A stretch of 64,000 bases of DNA from Leptospira sp. Lineage in GTDB: Bacteria; Spirochaetota; Leptospiria; Leptospirales; Leptospiraceae. Below the pieces are notes generated by a model. That model did not search any database and was not told the DNA's origin. It saw nothing but the letters and a program-made list of their open reading frames with translations. This document shows, in pieces, positions 1 through 8,763 of this stretch. The position numbers and the translations under genes were made by a program. The DNA lies in assembly GCA_027531445.1 (NCBI GenBank), contig JAPZRK010000041.1, forward strand, positions 1 through 64,000. The letters run 5' to 3'. Positions within the stretch are counted from its first letter, which is position 1, and the number at the start of each line of letters is the position of its first letter.

Positions 1-555
1 GTAATTTTTACCTTCGATGGCCTCTTCATAAGTTAACACTCGAATAGGTCCAGTTACGATACCTGCCGATGTGCTTAAGTCTGAATCTATCCGTATAACG
101 AGTGTATTTTCACCTTCTAAAATTAGATTGTGAGGGATGGGATAAATTCGCGGTCTACCAAAAGAATGTTCTTGCGGGTTCTCACCAAAAGGTGAATTGC
201 CTTTGCCAATCAAGACTCCGTTGATGAAAACTTCATCAGTTTGGTATACACGACCTAACTGAAGAGCAAGAGTTGTGTCATGTTGATCTTTGGTGATTTC
301 AAATGACTTCCTTAACCAAATTGGTCCACGATATGTGCGATTTAAGTTTCTAAAATTTGATGGAACACTCGTTAATTCGAGTGAGCTTGTGTTAAAATCT
401 GGACTAAGAATATCTGCACTTTGATCGAATAATATTCCCCAATCCTCCCCTGCGAGTGTGACCGCTACAGATTTTTCATTGCCATCACGATGGCAATTGA
501 ACAAGGAAAGTATGAGTAGCGCAGAAAATAGAGCAAATTGAATTCGGAATCTCAT
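1..555 (-). CDS. Sensor-type lipoprotein, C-terminus outside window
   Basis: Partial gene running off the left edge; about 185 N-terminal residues are visible. The start ATG overlaps the stop of the preceding gene as ATGA, so translation is probably coupled. The N-terminus is a hydrophobic signal ending in LSLFNC, a plausible lipobox with lipidated Cys at about residue 21, so the protein should be membrane-anchored and exported. The rest reads as a beta-sandwich, with WLRKSFEI followed by LALQLGRVYQTDEVFINGVLIG. That stretch is clearly related to the sensor domain of the neighbouring gene, which has AIQLGRIRDIDEFYLNG at the equivalent place. This fold is common at the N-terminus of 7TMR-DISM-type sensors and resembles sugar-binding jelly rolls. 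Whether a membrane domain or kinase follows cannot be seen. Confidence 0.75.
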   Translation of the reverse strand, partial: MRFRIQFALFSALLILSLFNCHRDGNEKSVAVTLAGEDWGILFDQSADILSPDFNTSSLELTSVPSNFRNLNRTYRGPIWLRKSFEITKDQHDTTLALQLGRVYQTDEVFINGVLIGKGNSPFGENPQEHSFGRPRIYPIPHNLILEGENTLVIRIDSDLSTSAGIVTGPIRVLTYEEAIEGKNY

Positions 556-2525
556 ACTTTGACTCCCTTCTCTGGAATCTTTACTATGAATTTGGCACCC
601 ATTCCTTCAGCTGATTTGAGAGTTACCGTACCGCCTAAAAATTCAGCTGTTGCTTGAACCAGTGTTAATCCAATGCCTGCCCCTGGTATTTCACTTTTGG
701 ATTCTTTGTAACCTCTAACAAACTTTTGGAAGATTGTTTCCATCTCGATCTGACTCATACCAAGTCCTTCATCAGTAACGATCAGATAATAGTATCCATT
801 TTGAGAGTAGAATTCAATGGAAACATCTGTATGGACATCGGTGTATATGTAAGCATTTTCAACAAGGTTGCGAATGATAACAAACACAAGCTCTGGACTT
901 TGATGAATCTCTAAAGATTCAGGTTTTACTTCTAAAGAAAGATTTTTACGTCTTTGTCCCAAATGGTTCTCAATTGAAGAGACACAATCCTTTATTAATT
1001 GCTTCACCGAAAAATTTTCAAATTTAGGCACATATGTTTTTTCTTCCAATTGCTTTAAAAGCAATGCCTCTTCAACCATATAACCCATGTAAGAAATGTG
1101 ATCTTCTGCTTGTTTTATAATTTCCAGTAAAGATCGTTCCGTATTGGATTCATCTTTTTTCGTTTTAGATTTTGCTTTAGCCTTTTTCTTTGGAGCAAGT
1201 TGAGTCGGGTTTGATATACGAAACATTGCCAACTGAATCTTTTCCATGCCTGATTTGAATTCGCTTGATAGGTTCATGAGGAAACCTGTCTTGACACGTT
1301 CCATTTGAATCAGATCTTTTTCTTGCTCAATAAAGTTATTTAAACCAAGCACCATATCGTTGGAAAGTTGAATGGAAATCATAACTAAAAATAAAAGGAA
1401 TCCTAAATAGATAGAACCAGGAAAAGAAATGATCTCTAAGGCAGACAAACTATCAAGTAAGATGGTAGGTAAAAGACAGGCAAGTCCAAATAGAATATAA
1501 CGTAATTTTACTATCTTTTCTTTACCGTAACGAATGAACAAAAATAAGGCAAGTCCGATGGCAACTGGAAGTGCATAATTAAATAGCGCGATTACGAGTA
1601 TCCAAGCCTTTGGAGTGCGAAAAAACAAAGTAACTATGAACAAAACAACAAGGAAAACTTCATATCCAATTAGTATCAGATTTCTTTTTACCTTTAAATA
1701 CTGATGTAAAAAATTGAGAAAAAATGCTGGAAGACAAATTAAGATTAAAAGTTCGACCACATACGAAGTAGTAAAACTATCAAATAGAATGTTCCTATGT
1801 TGGGTTCTAATCAACACATAATATCCAATAAACATTGAAAATAGAGCAAAGAAAAAATTCTCACCAGTTCTACCTCTAACGATAGAACCAACGAGAAAGT
1901 ATATTCCCATAAAGATAAATACGTAACCACAAACCATCGGAAATACTTCGCTAGTGAAAATCTTATCTCTAAGATCCTTTTCTTTGTATATAACGGGTGC
2001 TTGTTTGAGGCCGTTTAGATTTGTAGCCGCGTAGATTCTGATTGCGAGTGTATTAATCCCTGGCTTTAAAAGATGAGTTGGTAGAGAATATATTCTAACT
2101 TTTTGAAAGTCGACTTCTAATCGAGGAAGAACTTGCCCAGTGGCATCTATTAAATTCCCATTCAAGTAGAATTCATCTATATCACGTATACGTCCAAGTT
2201 GGATCGCAACGGGCTCAACAGGAGAATTGAAATTTTCAGGTAAAACAAAAGAACATCTATACCAATGGTAACCTGTTAAATTTTCTGTTTTAGAAATTCC
2301 GTAATCCGGAACCGATCTTTTGACCCAAAAGCTTTCTTCAACAGATTCATCTCTCCAATCTAAGTTGTCCCCTTTTCTAAACTGCCAACTTTCATTTAGA
2401 ACAATTGGCTTCTCCCAAGAAGAGATAAATGTACCGCATGATTCGGCATTCAAGTTCGAGACGAATACGATAATGGCAAATGTAAATACAAACGCCAATA
2501 CATTGGACTTGAAAAAGCGAATCAT
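552..2525 (-). CDS. 7TM sensor histidine-kinase-like protein lacking the phospho-acceptor His
   Basis: 657 residues. An N-terminal hydrophobic signal is followed by an extracytoplasmic beta-sandwich (about 30-190), about seven membrane helices (about 195-395), a linker, and a HATPase_c domain (about 540-655). The ATPase end carries an N box (NLVENAYIY), a G1-type DEGLGM and a G2-type GAGIGL, so ATP binding looks intact. Where a dimerisation helix normally has HELRTP-like sequence there is NLSSEFKSG: the phospho-acceptor His is replaced by Ser. A Lys-rich insert (about 445-460) lies in the dimerisation region. The start overlaps the fliH stop (ATGA) and the stop overlaps the next sensor gene. 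It may be a pseudokinase that regulates a partner, or a kinase of divergent type. The link to flagellar genes is by position only. Confidence 0.8.
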   Translation of the reverse strand: MIRFFKSNVLAFVFTFAIIVFVSNLNAESCGTFISSWEKPIVLNESWQFRKGDNLDWRDESVEESFWVKRSVPDYGISKTENLTGYHWYRCSFVLPENFNSPVEPVAIQLGRIRDIDEFYLNGNLIDATGQVLPRLEVDFQKVRIYSLPTHLLKPGINTLAIRIYAATNLNGLKQAPVIYKEKDLRDKIFTSEVFPMVCGYVFIFMGIYFLVGSIVRGRTGENFFFALFSMFIGYYVLIRTQHRNILFDSFTTSYVVELLILICLPAFFLNFLHQYLKVKRNLILIGYEVFLVVLFIVTLFFRTPKAWILVIALFNYALPVAIGLALFLFIRYGKEKIVKLRYILFGLACLLPTILLDSLSALEIISFPGSIYLGFLLFLVMISIQLSNDMVLGLNNFIEQEKDLIQMERVKTGFLMNLSSEFKSGMEKIQLAMFRISNPTQLAPKKKAKAKSKTKKDESNTERSLLEIIKQAEDHISYMGYMVEEALLLKQLEEKTYVPKFENFSVKQLIKDCVSSIENHLGQRRKNLSLEVKPESLEIHQSPELVFVIIRNLVENAYIYTDVHTDVSIEFYSQNGYYYLIVTDEGLGMSQIEMETIFQKFVRGYKESKSEIPGAGIGLTLVQATAEFLGGTVTLKSAEGMGAKFIVKIPEKGVKV

Positions 2526-3445
2526 ATAGGTTCGACGTTTCTGATTGCTTCTTCGATTTCTTTTAGCTGAGTTGAAATTCTTGCATCGATCGCACCCACA
2601 TCTGTTTCGATGATGACACCACCGCGATCCACTCGTGAGTCTTCGTAAATATTGACTTTACGAAGAGATTCCATAAGTTTGATAAGCTCATCTTTATGGG
2701 CTGTTGTAAGCTCAAGGTCAGCAAAGTTGACTCGAATATCGATCCTATCTCTATCTTTGATACGTTTCATTGCTTCGCGAATATTATTAAGTACGATTTC
2801 TTTTCTTTCAATGATCTCATCTTTGATTACTTTCCGTGCGATCACAAGAATCATTTCGACCATTTGTTTTTCAGAAGCGGCAATCATTTCTTCTCGAATA
2901 TCAATCGCCTTACCGATGATAGTCCCAAGTCTATCAATGAGTCGTTTGACTTCTCCTTGGCCTTTTTTGAAACCAACTTCACGACCTGCATCATAACCTT
3001 TTTGGTAAGCCTCATGTTCAATCTCAGCCTGTTTCATCTCGGCTTCTTTGATCATTCTTTCGACTTCCATTTTCGCGCGATCTAAGATCTGTTCTGCTTT
3101 AGCGCGACCTGAATCTTCTTCGAGTTTGATCTTTTCTTTGGAGTCTTGGATCATTTGGAAGGCTTTCGTTCTTCCTTCTTCCTCAACTTCCTTCGATCTT
3201 TTTTTTGCATCTTCAAGCAACTGACGAACTTGTTCTTCAGTTTCTTGTCTATACCTTGAGAGCTCTGCTTCGATCTCTTCTATCGAAGGGCCTTGGTACT
3301 GTTCGATGATGTTTCCTTCTTGGTCTATCTCGAAATCATCTTGTTCTTCTGATTTATGAAATTTTTTGTACTTATCTGGAAGTTGAATTTCAACTTCTTC
3401 TTGTAAGTCGGCAATTTGAATGGGTTTAAATACTAGCTTTGCCAT
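2522..3445 (-). CDS. fliH: Flagellar assembly protein FliH
   Basis: 307 residues. FliH is the cytoplasmic negative regulator/stator of the FliI export ATPase in the flagellar type III secretion apparatus. The N-terminus (MAKLVFKPIQIADL) is a short conserved-looking segment. Residues about 60-170 are a long Glu/Lys/Arg-rich coiled coil, including the GYDAGREVGFKKGQGE type of glycine-patterned helix typical of FliH. The C-terminal domain (about 175-305) has the FliH/V-ATPase-E-like pattern ending in GVIIETDVGAIDARISTQL. The gene starts 4 nt after fliG and overlaps the next gene by 4 nt. FliI, the usual downstream partner, is not here; a sensor gene takes its place. Confidence 0.88.
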   Translation of the reverse strand: MAKLVFKPIQIADLQEEVEIQLPDKYKKFHKSEEQDDFEIDQEGNIIEQYQGPSIEEIEAELSRYRQETEEQVRQLLEDAKKRSKEVEEEGRTKAFQMIQDSKEKIKLEEDSGRAKAEQILDRAKMEVERMIKEAEMKQAEIEHEAYQKGYDAGREVGFKKGQGEVKRLIDRLGTIIGKAIDIREEMIAASEKQMVEMILVIARKVIKDEIIERKEIVLNNIREAMKRIKDRDRIDIRVNFADLELTTAHKDELIKLMESLRKVNIYEDSRVDRGGVIIETDVGAIDARISTQLKEIEEAIRNVEPI

Positions 3446-3449
3446 AACC

Positions 3450-4466
3450 TTACTTTATTCTCCAAAGTTTCACTTTCCCTTCCTCGATATCGTCTCGCAA
3501 AAGATCTAGGACACCTTTTTGGGCCTCTTTGATCTCAAGAAGTGAAACTGGTCCAATGGAATCCCATTCCAACCGAATTTCTTTGACGAGCCACGCTTCC
3601 AAATTTTCAAAGATGGAATCTCGAAGTGAGATTTCAACTCCCTTCAAGGCGCAGGCAATTACGAGTGGATGGATCTCAGACAAGAACTTGGTGAAGCTTG
3701 TCCGACCAAGATGCAAAAGATCTTCCATTCGAAAGTAGTGTTCTATTATAGTTTCGGCAAACTCGGGGCTTTTTTTCTGAATTCGTTCAATTAAATTTTG
3801 AGAATGTTGTAAGGGTAGCCGCGTCAGCAATACTCCGGCAGTTTTTGCTTTTCTGCTCCGGACCTTTCCCATCGGAGTTTTGGAAGCGATGAGCTCAGAT
3901 TTGAATTTTAAAAATCTTTCTAGCTCATCTCGCTCTTGGGCAGAATGAAAATCAATCTCTGAGAGCGAAAAAATAATCTCTTCTCGAATGGAGTCCGGGT
4001 ATTGGCCGATGACTTCGGAGGCTTCCTCGGGATTGGCAAAGGCAAGCAAACGAGCAATGACGAGTGGGGATTCATCGTTTGCGAGCAAGGATAGTTCGGA
4101 AACAGATTTCGTCTGTAACTCATCCACGAACGAGGTTTTGGCTTGTTCTTCTGCTAAAATCTCCTCTAACATTTTTGCTAGATTTTCTTCTTCCTGGGTG
4201 AGGCTTGCTAGATTTGCCTTAGGTTTTTGAGGGAAAAGGGAATACTCTGGAATCGGGTTCGTTTTCGGACTTTTTTGAAGGTACTTTGTGAAGGAGAGGA
4301 GGAGATTCTTTTCCTCATTAGCCGTGGGTTTCCGATTGGTGTCGACCTTTTCCAGAAGACTTTCAATTTCCTCCGTTTTGAGGTGATCAAAAACCGAGTC
4401 AGGAAGATAGCGCCCCAAAATCTGGTAAGCAAGTGCGGCTTTATTTTTTCCCAGATTCTTTGACAT
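3450..4466 (-). CDS. fliG: Flagellar motor switch protein FliG (paralogue type)
   Basis: 338 residues, close to normal FliG length. FliG forms the rotor ring that contacts the stator and the MS ring. The C-terminal domain is well recognisable: a middle-domain-like segment EEASEVIGQYPDSIREEI, then LVIACALKGVEISLRDSIF, ending in IGPVSLLEIKEAQKGVLD, which matches the family pattern ALKGa..elr..i and GPV.l..ve.AQ. The N-terminal 110 residues are divergent. Spirochaetes often carry several fliG copies; the absence of fliF upstream and fliI downstream suggests this is one of the extra copies. The ATG has no Shine-Dalgarno sequence and lies just downstream of a good -10, suggesting a leaderless mRNA. 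Confidence 0.82.
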   Translation of the reverse strand: MSKNLGKNKAALAYQILGRYLPDSVFDHLKTEEIESLLEKVDTNRKPTANEEKNLLLSFTKYLQKSPKTNPIPEYSLFPQKPKANLASLTQEEENLAKMLEEILAEEQAKTSFVDELQTKSVSELSLLANDESPLVIARLLAFANPEEASEVIGQYPDSIREEIIFSLSEIDFHSAQERDELERFLKFKSELIASKTPMGKVRSRKAKTAGVLLTRLPLQHSQNLIERIQKKSPEFAETIIEHYFRMEDLLHLGRTSFTKFLSEIHPLVIACALKGVEISLRDSIFENLEAWLVKEIRLEWDSIGPVSLLEIKEAQKGVLDLLRDDIEEGKVKLWRIK

Positions 4467-4475
4467 TTAGAAGAC

Positions 4476-4504
4476 ATAATATATGACGAGCAATCTCTGT
4501 ACAA
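4476..4504 (-). promoter_or_regulatory. Sigma70-type promoter of fliG
   Basis: On the minus strand the sequence reads TTGTAC, a 17-nt spacer, then TATTAT, close to the sigma70 consensus. The -10 ends 9 nt before the fliG ATG, so the predicted start of transcription falls within a few bases of the start codon. Confidence 0.6.
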
Positions 4505-4625
4505 ACTAATTTTTTATTCTTTAAAGATTGTTTTTTCTAAGTTTCGAGTGAGAGAATACCCAAAACTCCAAAAAATCCTTGTATCTGATCTAGGATTGAA
4601 CAAGATTCAGTAATCGGAGAGACAC

Positions 4626-6101
4626 ATGACACAAGCCACCCTTTCAAAAGCAAACCGTGAATCCAACATCCAAGCTAAGACAGCATCTCCAGATCTCAAA
4701 GAAATTGGAAGTGTATTTGCTTCGCAAAAGAAAAAGGCTCTTGAGCTTCGTCTTTCTTCGGCGAAGGAAAGAATTTCTAAACTTAAACGGCTTAAGGATG
4801 CGATCAACAAATTCCAACCAGAGATTCAAAAAGCATTATATGCTGATTTTCACAAATCTCCGGACGAAGTAGATATCACAGAAATTCTTCCAAGCATTGC
4901 TGAAATTAATGACAACCTACGCCATCTTCGTTCTTGGATGAAACCAAAAAGAGTTGGCACACCGATTACTTTGTTTGGTGCGTCGAGCCAGATTATTTAT
5001 GAACCGAAAGGTGTTTGTTTGGTGATTGCACCATGGAACTATCCATTTTACCTCTCTATTGCCCCGATTGTGGCGGCCATTGGAGCCGGAAATACAGTTA
5101 TATTAAAACCATCAGAGTTTACTCCGAATACATCCCTGGTCACCAAACGAATGCTTTCTGAAGTTTTTGAAAAAGATGAAATAGCAGTTTTTGAAGGAGA
5201 TGTTGGAGTTTCATCTGCACTTTTAGAACAGCCATTTGATCATATTTTCTTTACTGGTTCAACTCCCGTTGGAAAAGTTGTGATGAATGCCGCGGCAAAG
5301 AATTTAACGACGGTTACGTTAGAGTTGGGCGGCAAGTCGCCAACATTTGTTGCTGATGACGCAGATATGAAACTTACAGCACGCCGTGTTATGTGGGGTA
5401 AGTTTTTGAATGCTGGCCAAACATGTGTGGCACCAGATTATATTCTAATGCCAAAATCAAAAGTGGATGAGTTTGTAAAATATTCCAAAGAAGCCATGGA
5501 AGAATATTTCAATTCCAAAGATGATCAATTCCAAACTAGCCCAGATTTTTGCAGAATCGTAAATGCGAAGAATTTTTCACGCGTATCTAGCTATATTGAT
5601 GATGCAGTAAAACAAGGTGCAAAGGTTGTTTACGGAGGTAAGGTAAATGCAAGTGAGAATTTCATTGCACCGACTTTACTCGTAGATGTTCCACTAAATT
5701 CAAAAATTATGGAAGACGAAATTTTTGGACCACTTTTACCGATTATCACGTATGATCGTATGGATGATGCGATATCGATCGTTAATTCTAAACCAAAACC
5801 TCTCGCTCTTTATATTTTTTCTAAATCATCAAAAACTGCAAAATACATTCTTCAACGAACGTCTGCTGGTGGTTCGGTGATTAACGATGTGATACTTCAT
5901 CTTTTAAATTCCAAACTTCCATTTGGTGGCATCAATCATTCAGGACATGGAAGCTATCACGGACATTTTGGATTTAAAGCCTTCTCACATGAAAGGTCCG
6001 TCTTACATCAGACTAAATTTCCTATGTCGAGTCTAATGTATCCTCCTTATACAAACTTTGTGAGATTCTTGGTAAAACAAACGACGAAATGGTTTGTCTA
6101 G
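4626..6101 (+). CDS. Aldehyde dehydrogenase family protein (ALDH3-like)
   Basis: 491 residues; oxidises aldehydes to carboxylic acids with NAD(P)+. Visible motifs are the cofactor-binding APWNYPFYLSIAP and KPSEFTPNTS segments, FTGSTPVGK, the catalytic Glu in ELGGKSP, and the nucleophile Cys in NAGQTCVAPDY. The short length and the C-terminal FPMSSLMYPPYTNF stretch with a hydrophobic tail resemble the class 3 fatty-aldehyde dehydrogenases, which may be membrane associated. The substrate is therefore likely a medium or long-chain aldehyde, but this is inference. The start is supported by the Shine-Dalgarno CGGAGAG 5 nt upstream of ATG. It diverges from fliG. Confidence 0.9.
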   Translation: MTQATLSKANRESNIQAKTASPDLKEIGSVFASQKKKALELRLSSAKERISKLKRLKDAINKFQPEIQKALYADFHKSPDEVDITEILPSIAEINDNLRHLRSWMKPKRVGTPITLFGASSQIIYEPKGVCLVIAPWNYPFYLSIAPIVAAIGAGNTVILKPSEFTPNTSLVTKRMLSEVFEKDEIAVFEGDVGVSSALLEQPFDHIFFTGSTPVGKVVMNAAAKNLTTVTLELGGKSPTFVADDADMKLTARRVMWGKFLNAGQTCVAPDYILMPKSKVDEFVKYSKEAMEEYFNSKDDQFQTSPDFCRIVNAKNFSRVSSYIDDAVKQGAKVVYGGKVNASENFIAPTLLVDVPLNSKIMEDEIFGPLLPIITYDRMDDAISIVNSKPKPLALYIFSKSSKTAKYILQRTSAGGSVINDVILHLLNSKLPFGGINHSGHGSYHGHFGFKAFSHERSVLHQTKFPMSSLMYPPYTNFVRFLVKQTTKWFV

Positions 6102-6137
6102 CTCGAAGTTTTTATTGAAGATATTCCATAGTATTTG

Positions 6138-7241
6138 ATGTCTAAGGATTCAAATCAGAAAATAGAAGATCTTAAAAAATTCTGGTTTAGCCAACCATTC
6201 AGTCTTGGGATCCCAATCATTGATCTCCAGCACTTGTGGTTGGTTTCTACAATTTTATCTTTAGAAGATGCATTGAATGACGTAACTTTGGATACGTTTT
6301 CAAGCGAAGTGAAAACGTCCTTTACTAAGACTTTGGAGTATGTCTCTGAGCACTTTGCATTAGAAGAAGATATATTAGAACATTTTCATTATCCAAATTT
6401 AGTAGAACATATTGAGGGCCATCGTGCATTTGTTTCTAGACTTGCTGAGAAATTTTCGAGTGCAGAAAATGACGAAGTAGCCGCTTTAGGACTGCTCCAA
6501 ATTTTAAAAAAATGGCTCGTTCAGCACATCTTAAAAGAGGATTCTGATTATGCAGATTTTTTTGAAAAGCAAGACATCAAAGTCAATAAATACGCAAATC
6601 AGATACTTAAAGAAAAAAAATATCGCATAACCAAAGAACAATTATTGTTATATCAGAATTTGTCCGCATCTGAAGAAGCCGGCATGGTCCAAGCGTCAGA
6701 TTCTAAAGATTTGGTTTATGAGATTCGTAAAATTTGGAAGACTTACAATCTTGCGACCAACATTCCAATTATAGATCTTCAGCATATTTGGCTTTTGAAG
6801 ATAATCGTTGTATTGGATCAAACACTTGCTAATGGTCAATTAACAAAAGAGGCCATTCAAAAGATCTTACAACAGGCAATCGAATACACAAAAGATCACT
6901 TTTCCGTCGAAGATCGAATCATGAGGCAGTTTAGATATACGGATTTTGCAAATCATATGGCCCAACACAAACGATTTATAGATTTTGTTCAGCTTCGAAA
7001 TGAAGAAAACAAAAATGGTGATCTTCTGGTTGCCGCCCACCTCGTCCAGGATTTGCGAAACTGGCTTCTTTCACACATTGCCTTCGAGGATCGAAAGATT
7101 GGAAATGCATTCAAAAGTAGAATCAGAGAATTGTCAGAGTTTACGAAAAAAATGCATCAAAATGGGGAAGTTACAATTACGCTAGAACAAAAAGACTTAT
7201 ACAAAGCAGTTTTGGAGCAGGTGACTGAAGAAATGAATTAG
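6138..7241 (+). CDS. Tandem hemerythrin-domain protein
   Basis: 367 residues containing two complete bacteriohemerythrin domains, about 10-150 and about 195-345. Each has the di-iron ligand set in order: IDLQH(L/I)W; an H..(E) pair in SEHFALEED or KDHFSVED; a His in EHIEGH or NHMAQH; and an HxxxxD ending (HILKED, HIAFED). Hemerythrins reversibly bind O2 through a non-haem di-iron centre and can sense or store oxygen or bind NO. No signalling domain or membrane segment is visible, so a cytoplasmic O2-binding or buffering role is plausible. An in-frame TTG lies one codon upstream, but the ATG at 6138 is the better start. Confidence 0.88.
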   Translation: MSKDSNQKIEDLKKFWFSQPFSLGIPIIDLQHLWLVSTILSLEDALNDVTLDTFSSEVKTSFTKTLEYVSEHFALEEDILEHFHYPNLVEHIEGHRAFVSRLAEKFSSAENDEVAALGLLQILKKWLVQHILKEDSDYADFFEKQDIKVNKYANQILKEKKYRITKEQLLLYQNLSASEEAGMVQASDSKDLVYEIRKIWKTYNLATNIPIIDLQHIWLLKIIVVLDQTLANGQLTKEAIQKILQQAIEYTKDHFSVEDRIMRQFRYTDFANHMAQHKRFIDFVQLRNEENKNGDLLVAAHLVQDLRNWLLSHIAFEDRKIGNAFKSRIRELSEFTKKMHQNGEVTITLEQKDLYKAVLEQVTEEMN

Positions 7242-7292
7242 GGTTTTTCAATTGCCACCTGGATTTTTCACAGAAATCCTGTTTCTAAGACC

Positions 7293-8759
7293 ATGGAATA
7301 CGAAGTAATCATCGGACTAGAAGTCCACGTTCAGTTAAACACCCAATCAAAGATTTTTTCTACAGCTACCAACGAATTTGGTGGTTCTCCTAATACGCAC
7401 ATTTCCACACTTTGTGTTGCATTGCCAGGCACATTGCCGGTGCTAAATGAAGTTGTGCTAGAAAAGGCAGTTCGCGCAGGATTGGCGCTAGGTTGTGAGA
7501 TTACCCAATTTACTAAGTTTGATCGCAAGAATTACTTTTATCCAGACCTTCCAAAAGGTTATCAAATATCACAATTTGACAAACCTTATGCAACGAAAGG
7601 TGGACTCCATGTAAAATGGAAAGGACAAACAGAGGAAAAATTTATTCCACTAACACGCATTCATATGGAAGAAGATGCTGGCAAATTAATTCACTCTCAC
7701 GACTCCTCAGTCAATAGATCCTATGTTGATTACAATAGAGCCGGCACACCACTCATTGAAATCGTTTCTGAACCAGACATCCGTTCGTCGGATGAGGCTT
7801 ATGCATATTTGAATGAATTAAAAACTTTGTTACGTTATGTACAAGTTTCGGATTGTAATATGGAAGAAGGTTCACTTCGTTGTGATGCCAATGTCTCTAT
7901 ACGTCCAAAAGGTGAAAAAGGCTTTCGCACAAGAGTAGAAATCAAAAACCTAAATTCATTCAAGGCAGTTAAACAAGCGATAGATTATGAAATAGAATGG
8001 CAAAAAGATGTTTACTCGCGAGGCGAATCCTTTAAGCAAATGACAAAACTTTGGGATGCGGCGTTATTAAAAACCATTCCGATGCGAAGCAAAGAAATGA
8101 GCCATGATTATCGTTATTTTCCAGAACCAGATCTTCCTGCGATTGTTATCACTGATCAATACATAGATGACATTCGCCGTCATTTGCCAGAGTTACCAAG
8201 GGCAAAAAAAGAAAGGTACATTACAGAACTTGGATTGCCGGAATATGATGCGGAAGTATTAACCAGCGAACGTGAAATAGCTGACTATTTTGAAAAAGCA
8301 CTAATGCTTTCTAAAGATGCCAAAAAAACTTCGAACTGGGTGAAGGATGAAGTTTTAGGAATAGTAAACAAAGAAAACATCTCTATACAAGACTTTAGTG
8401 TTGGACCAGAACGTATCGGCAAGTTGGTCGCTCTGATTGTAAGCGGAGAAATTAGTGGAAAAATTGCAAAGACCATTTTTGAAGATATGCTAACATCTGC
8501 AGACGATCCAGAAAGTATCGTTCTTGCAAAAGGGCTGAAAGTGGTTCGAGATGACAAAGCTATCGAAGAAATAGTAGATCGGGTACTTACAACCCAACAA
8601 GAATCAGTTGATGCATGGAAAAATGGTAAAGATCGAGCCCTTGGAGCAATTGTAGGTGCAGTGATGAAGGAAACTAAAGGAAAGGCTGATCCGAAATTAG
8701 TGAATGAGTTGATTTTAGCGAAACTAGGGCCGTTGGGAGAGAAAAAAGCGAAGGATTAG
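7293..8759 (+). CDS. gatB: Asp-tRNA(Asn)/Glu-tRNA(Gln) amidotransferase subunit B
   Basis: 488 residues, the normal GatB length. With GatA and GatC it phosphorylates and amidates misacylated Glu-tRNA(Gln) or Asp-tRNA(Asn). The N-terminus is EVIIGLEVHVQLNTQSKIFS, followed by family blocks YPDLPKGYQISQ, HMEEDAGKL, DYNRAGTPLIEIVSEPD, CNMEEGSLRCDANVS and the C-terminal YqeY-like helical tail. GatA and GatC are not adjacent in this window. The gene ends 4 nt before dnaE, so the two are probably cotranscribed. Confidence 0.97.
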   Translation: MEYEVIIGLEVHVQLNTQSKIFSTATNEFGGSPNTHISTLCVALPGTLPVLNEVVLEKAVRAGLALGCEITQFTKFDRKNYFYPDLPKGYQISQFDKPYATKGGLHVKWKGQTEEKFIPLTRIHMEEDAGKLIHSHDSSVNRSYVDYNRAGTPLIEIVSEPDIRSSDEAYAYLNELKTLLRYVQVSDCNMEEGSLRCDANVSIRPKGEKGFRTRVEIKNLNSFKAVKQAIDYEIEWQKDVYSRGESFKQMTKLWDAALLKTIPMRSKEMSHDYRYFPEPDLPAIVITDQYIDDIRRHLPELPRAKKERYITELGLPEYDAEVLTSEREIADYFEKALMLSKDAKKTSNWVKDEVLGIVNKENISIQDFSVGPERIGKLVALIVSGEISGKIAKTIFEDMLTSADDPESIVLAKGLKVVRDDKAIEEIVDRVLTTQQESVDAWKNGKDRALGAIVGAVMKETKGKADPKLVNELILAKLGPLGEKKAKD

Positions 8760-8763
8760 TTTC

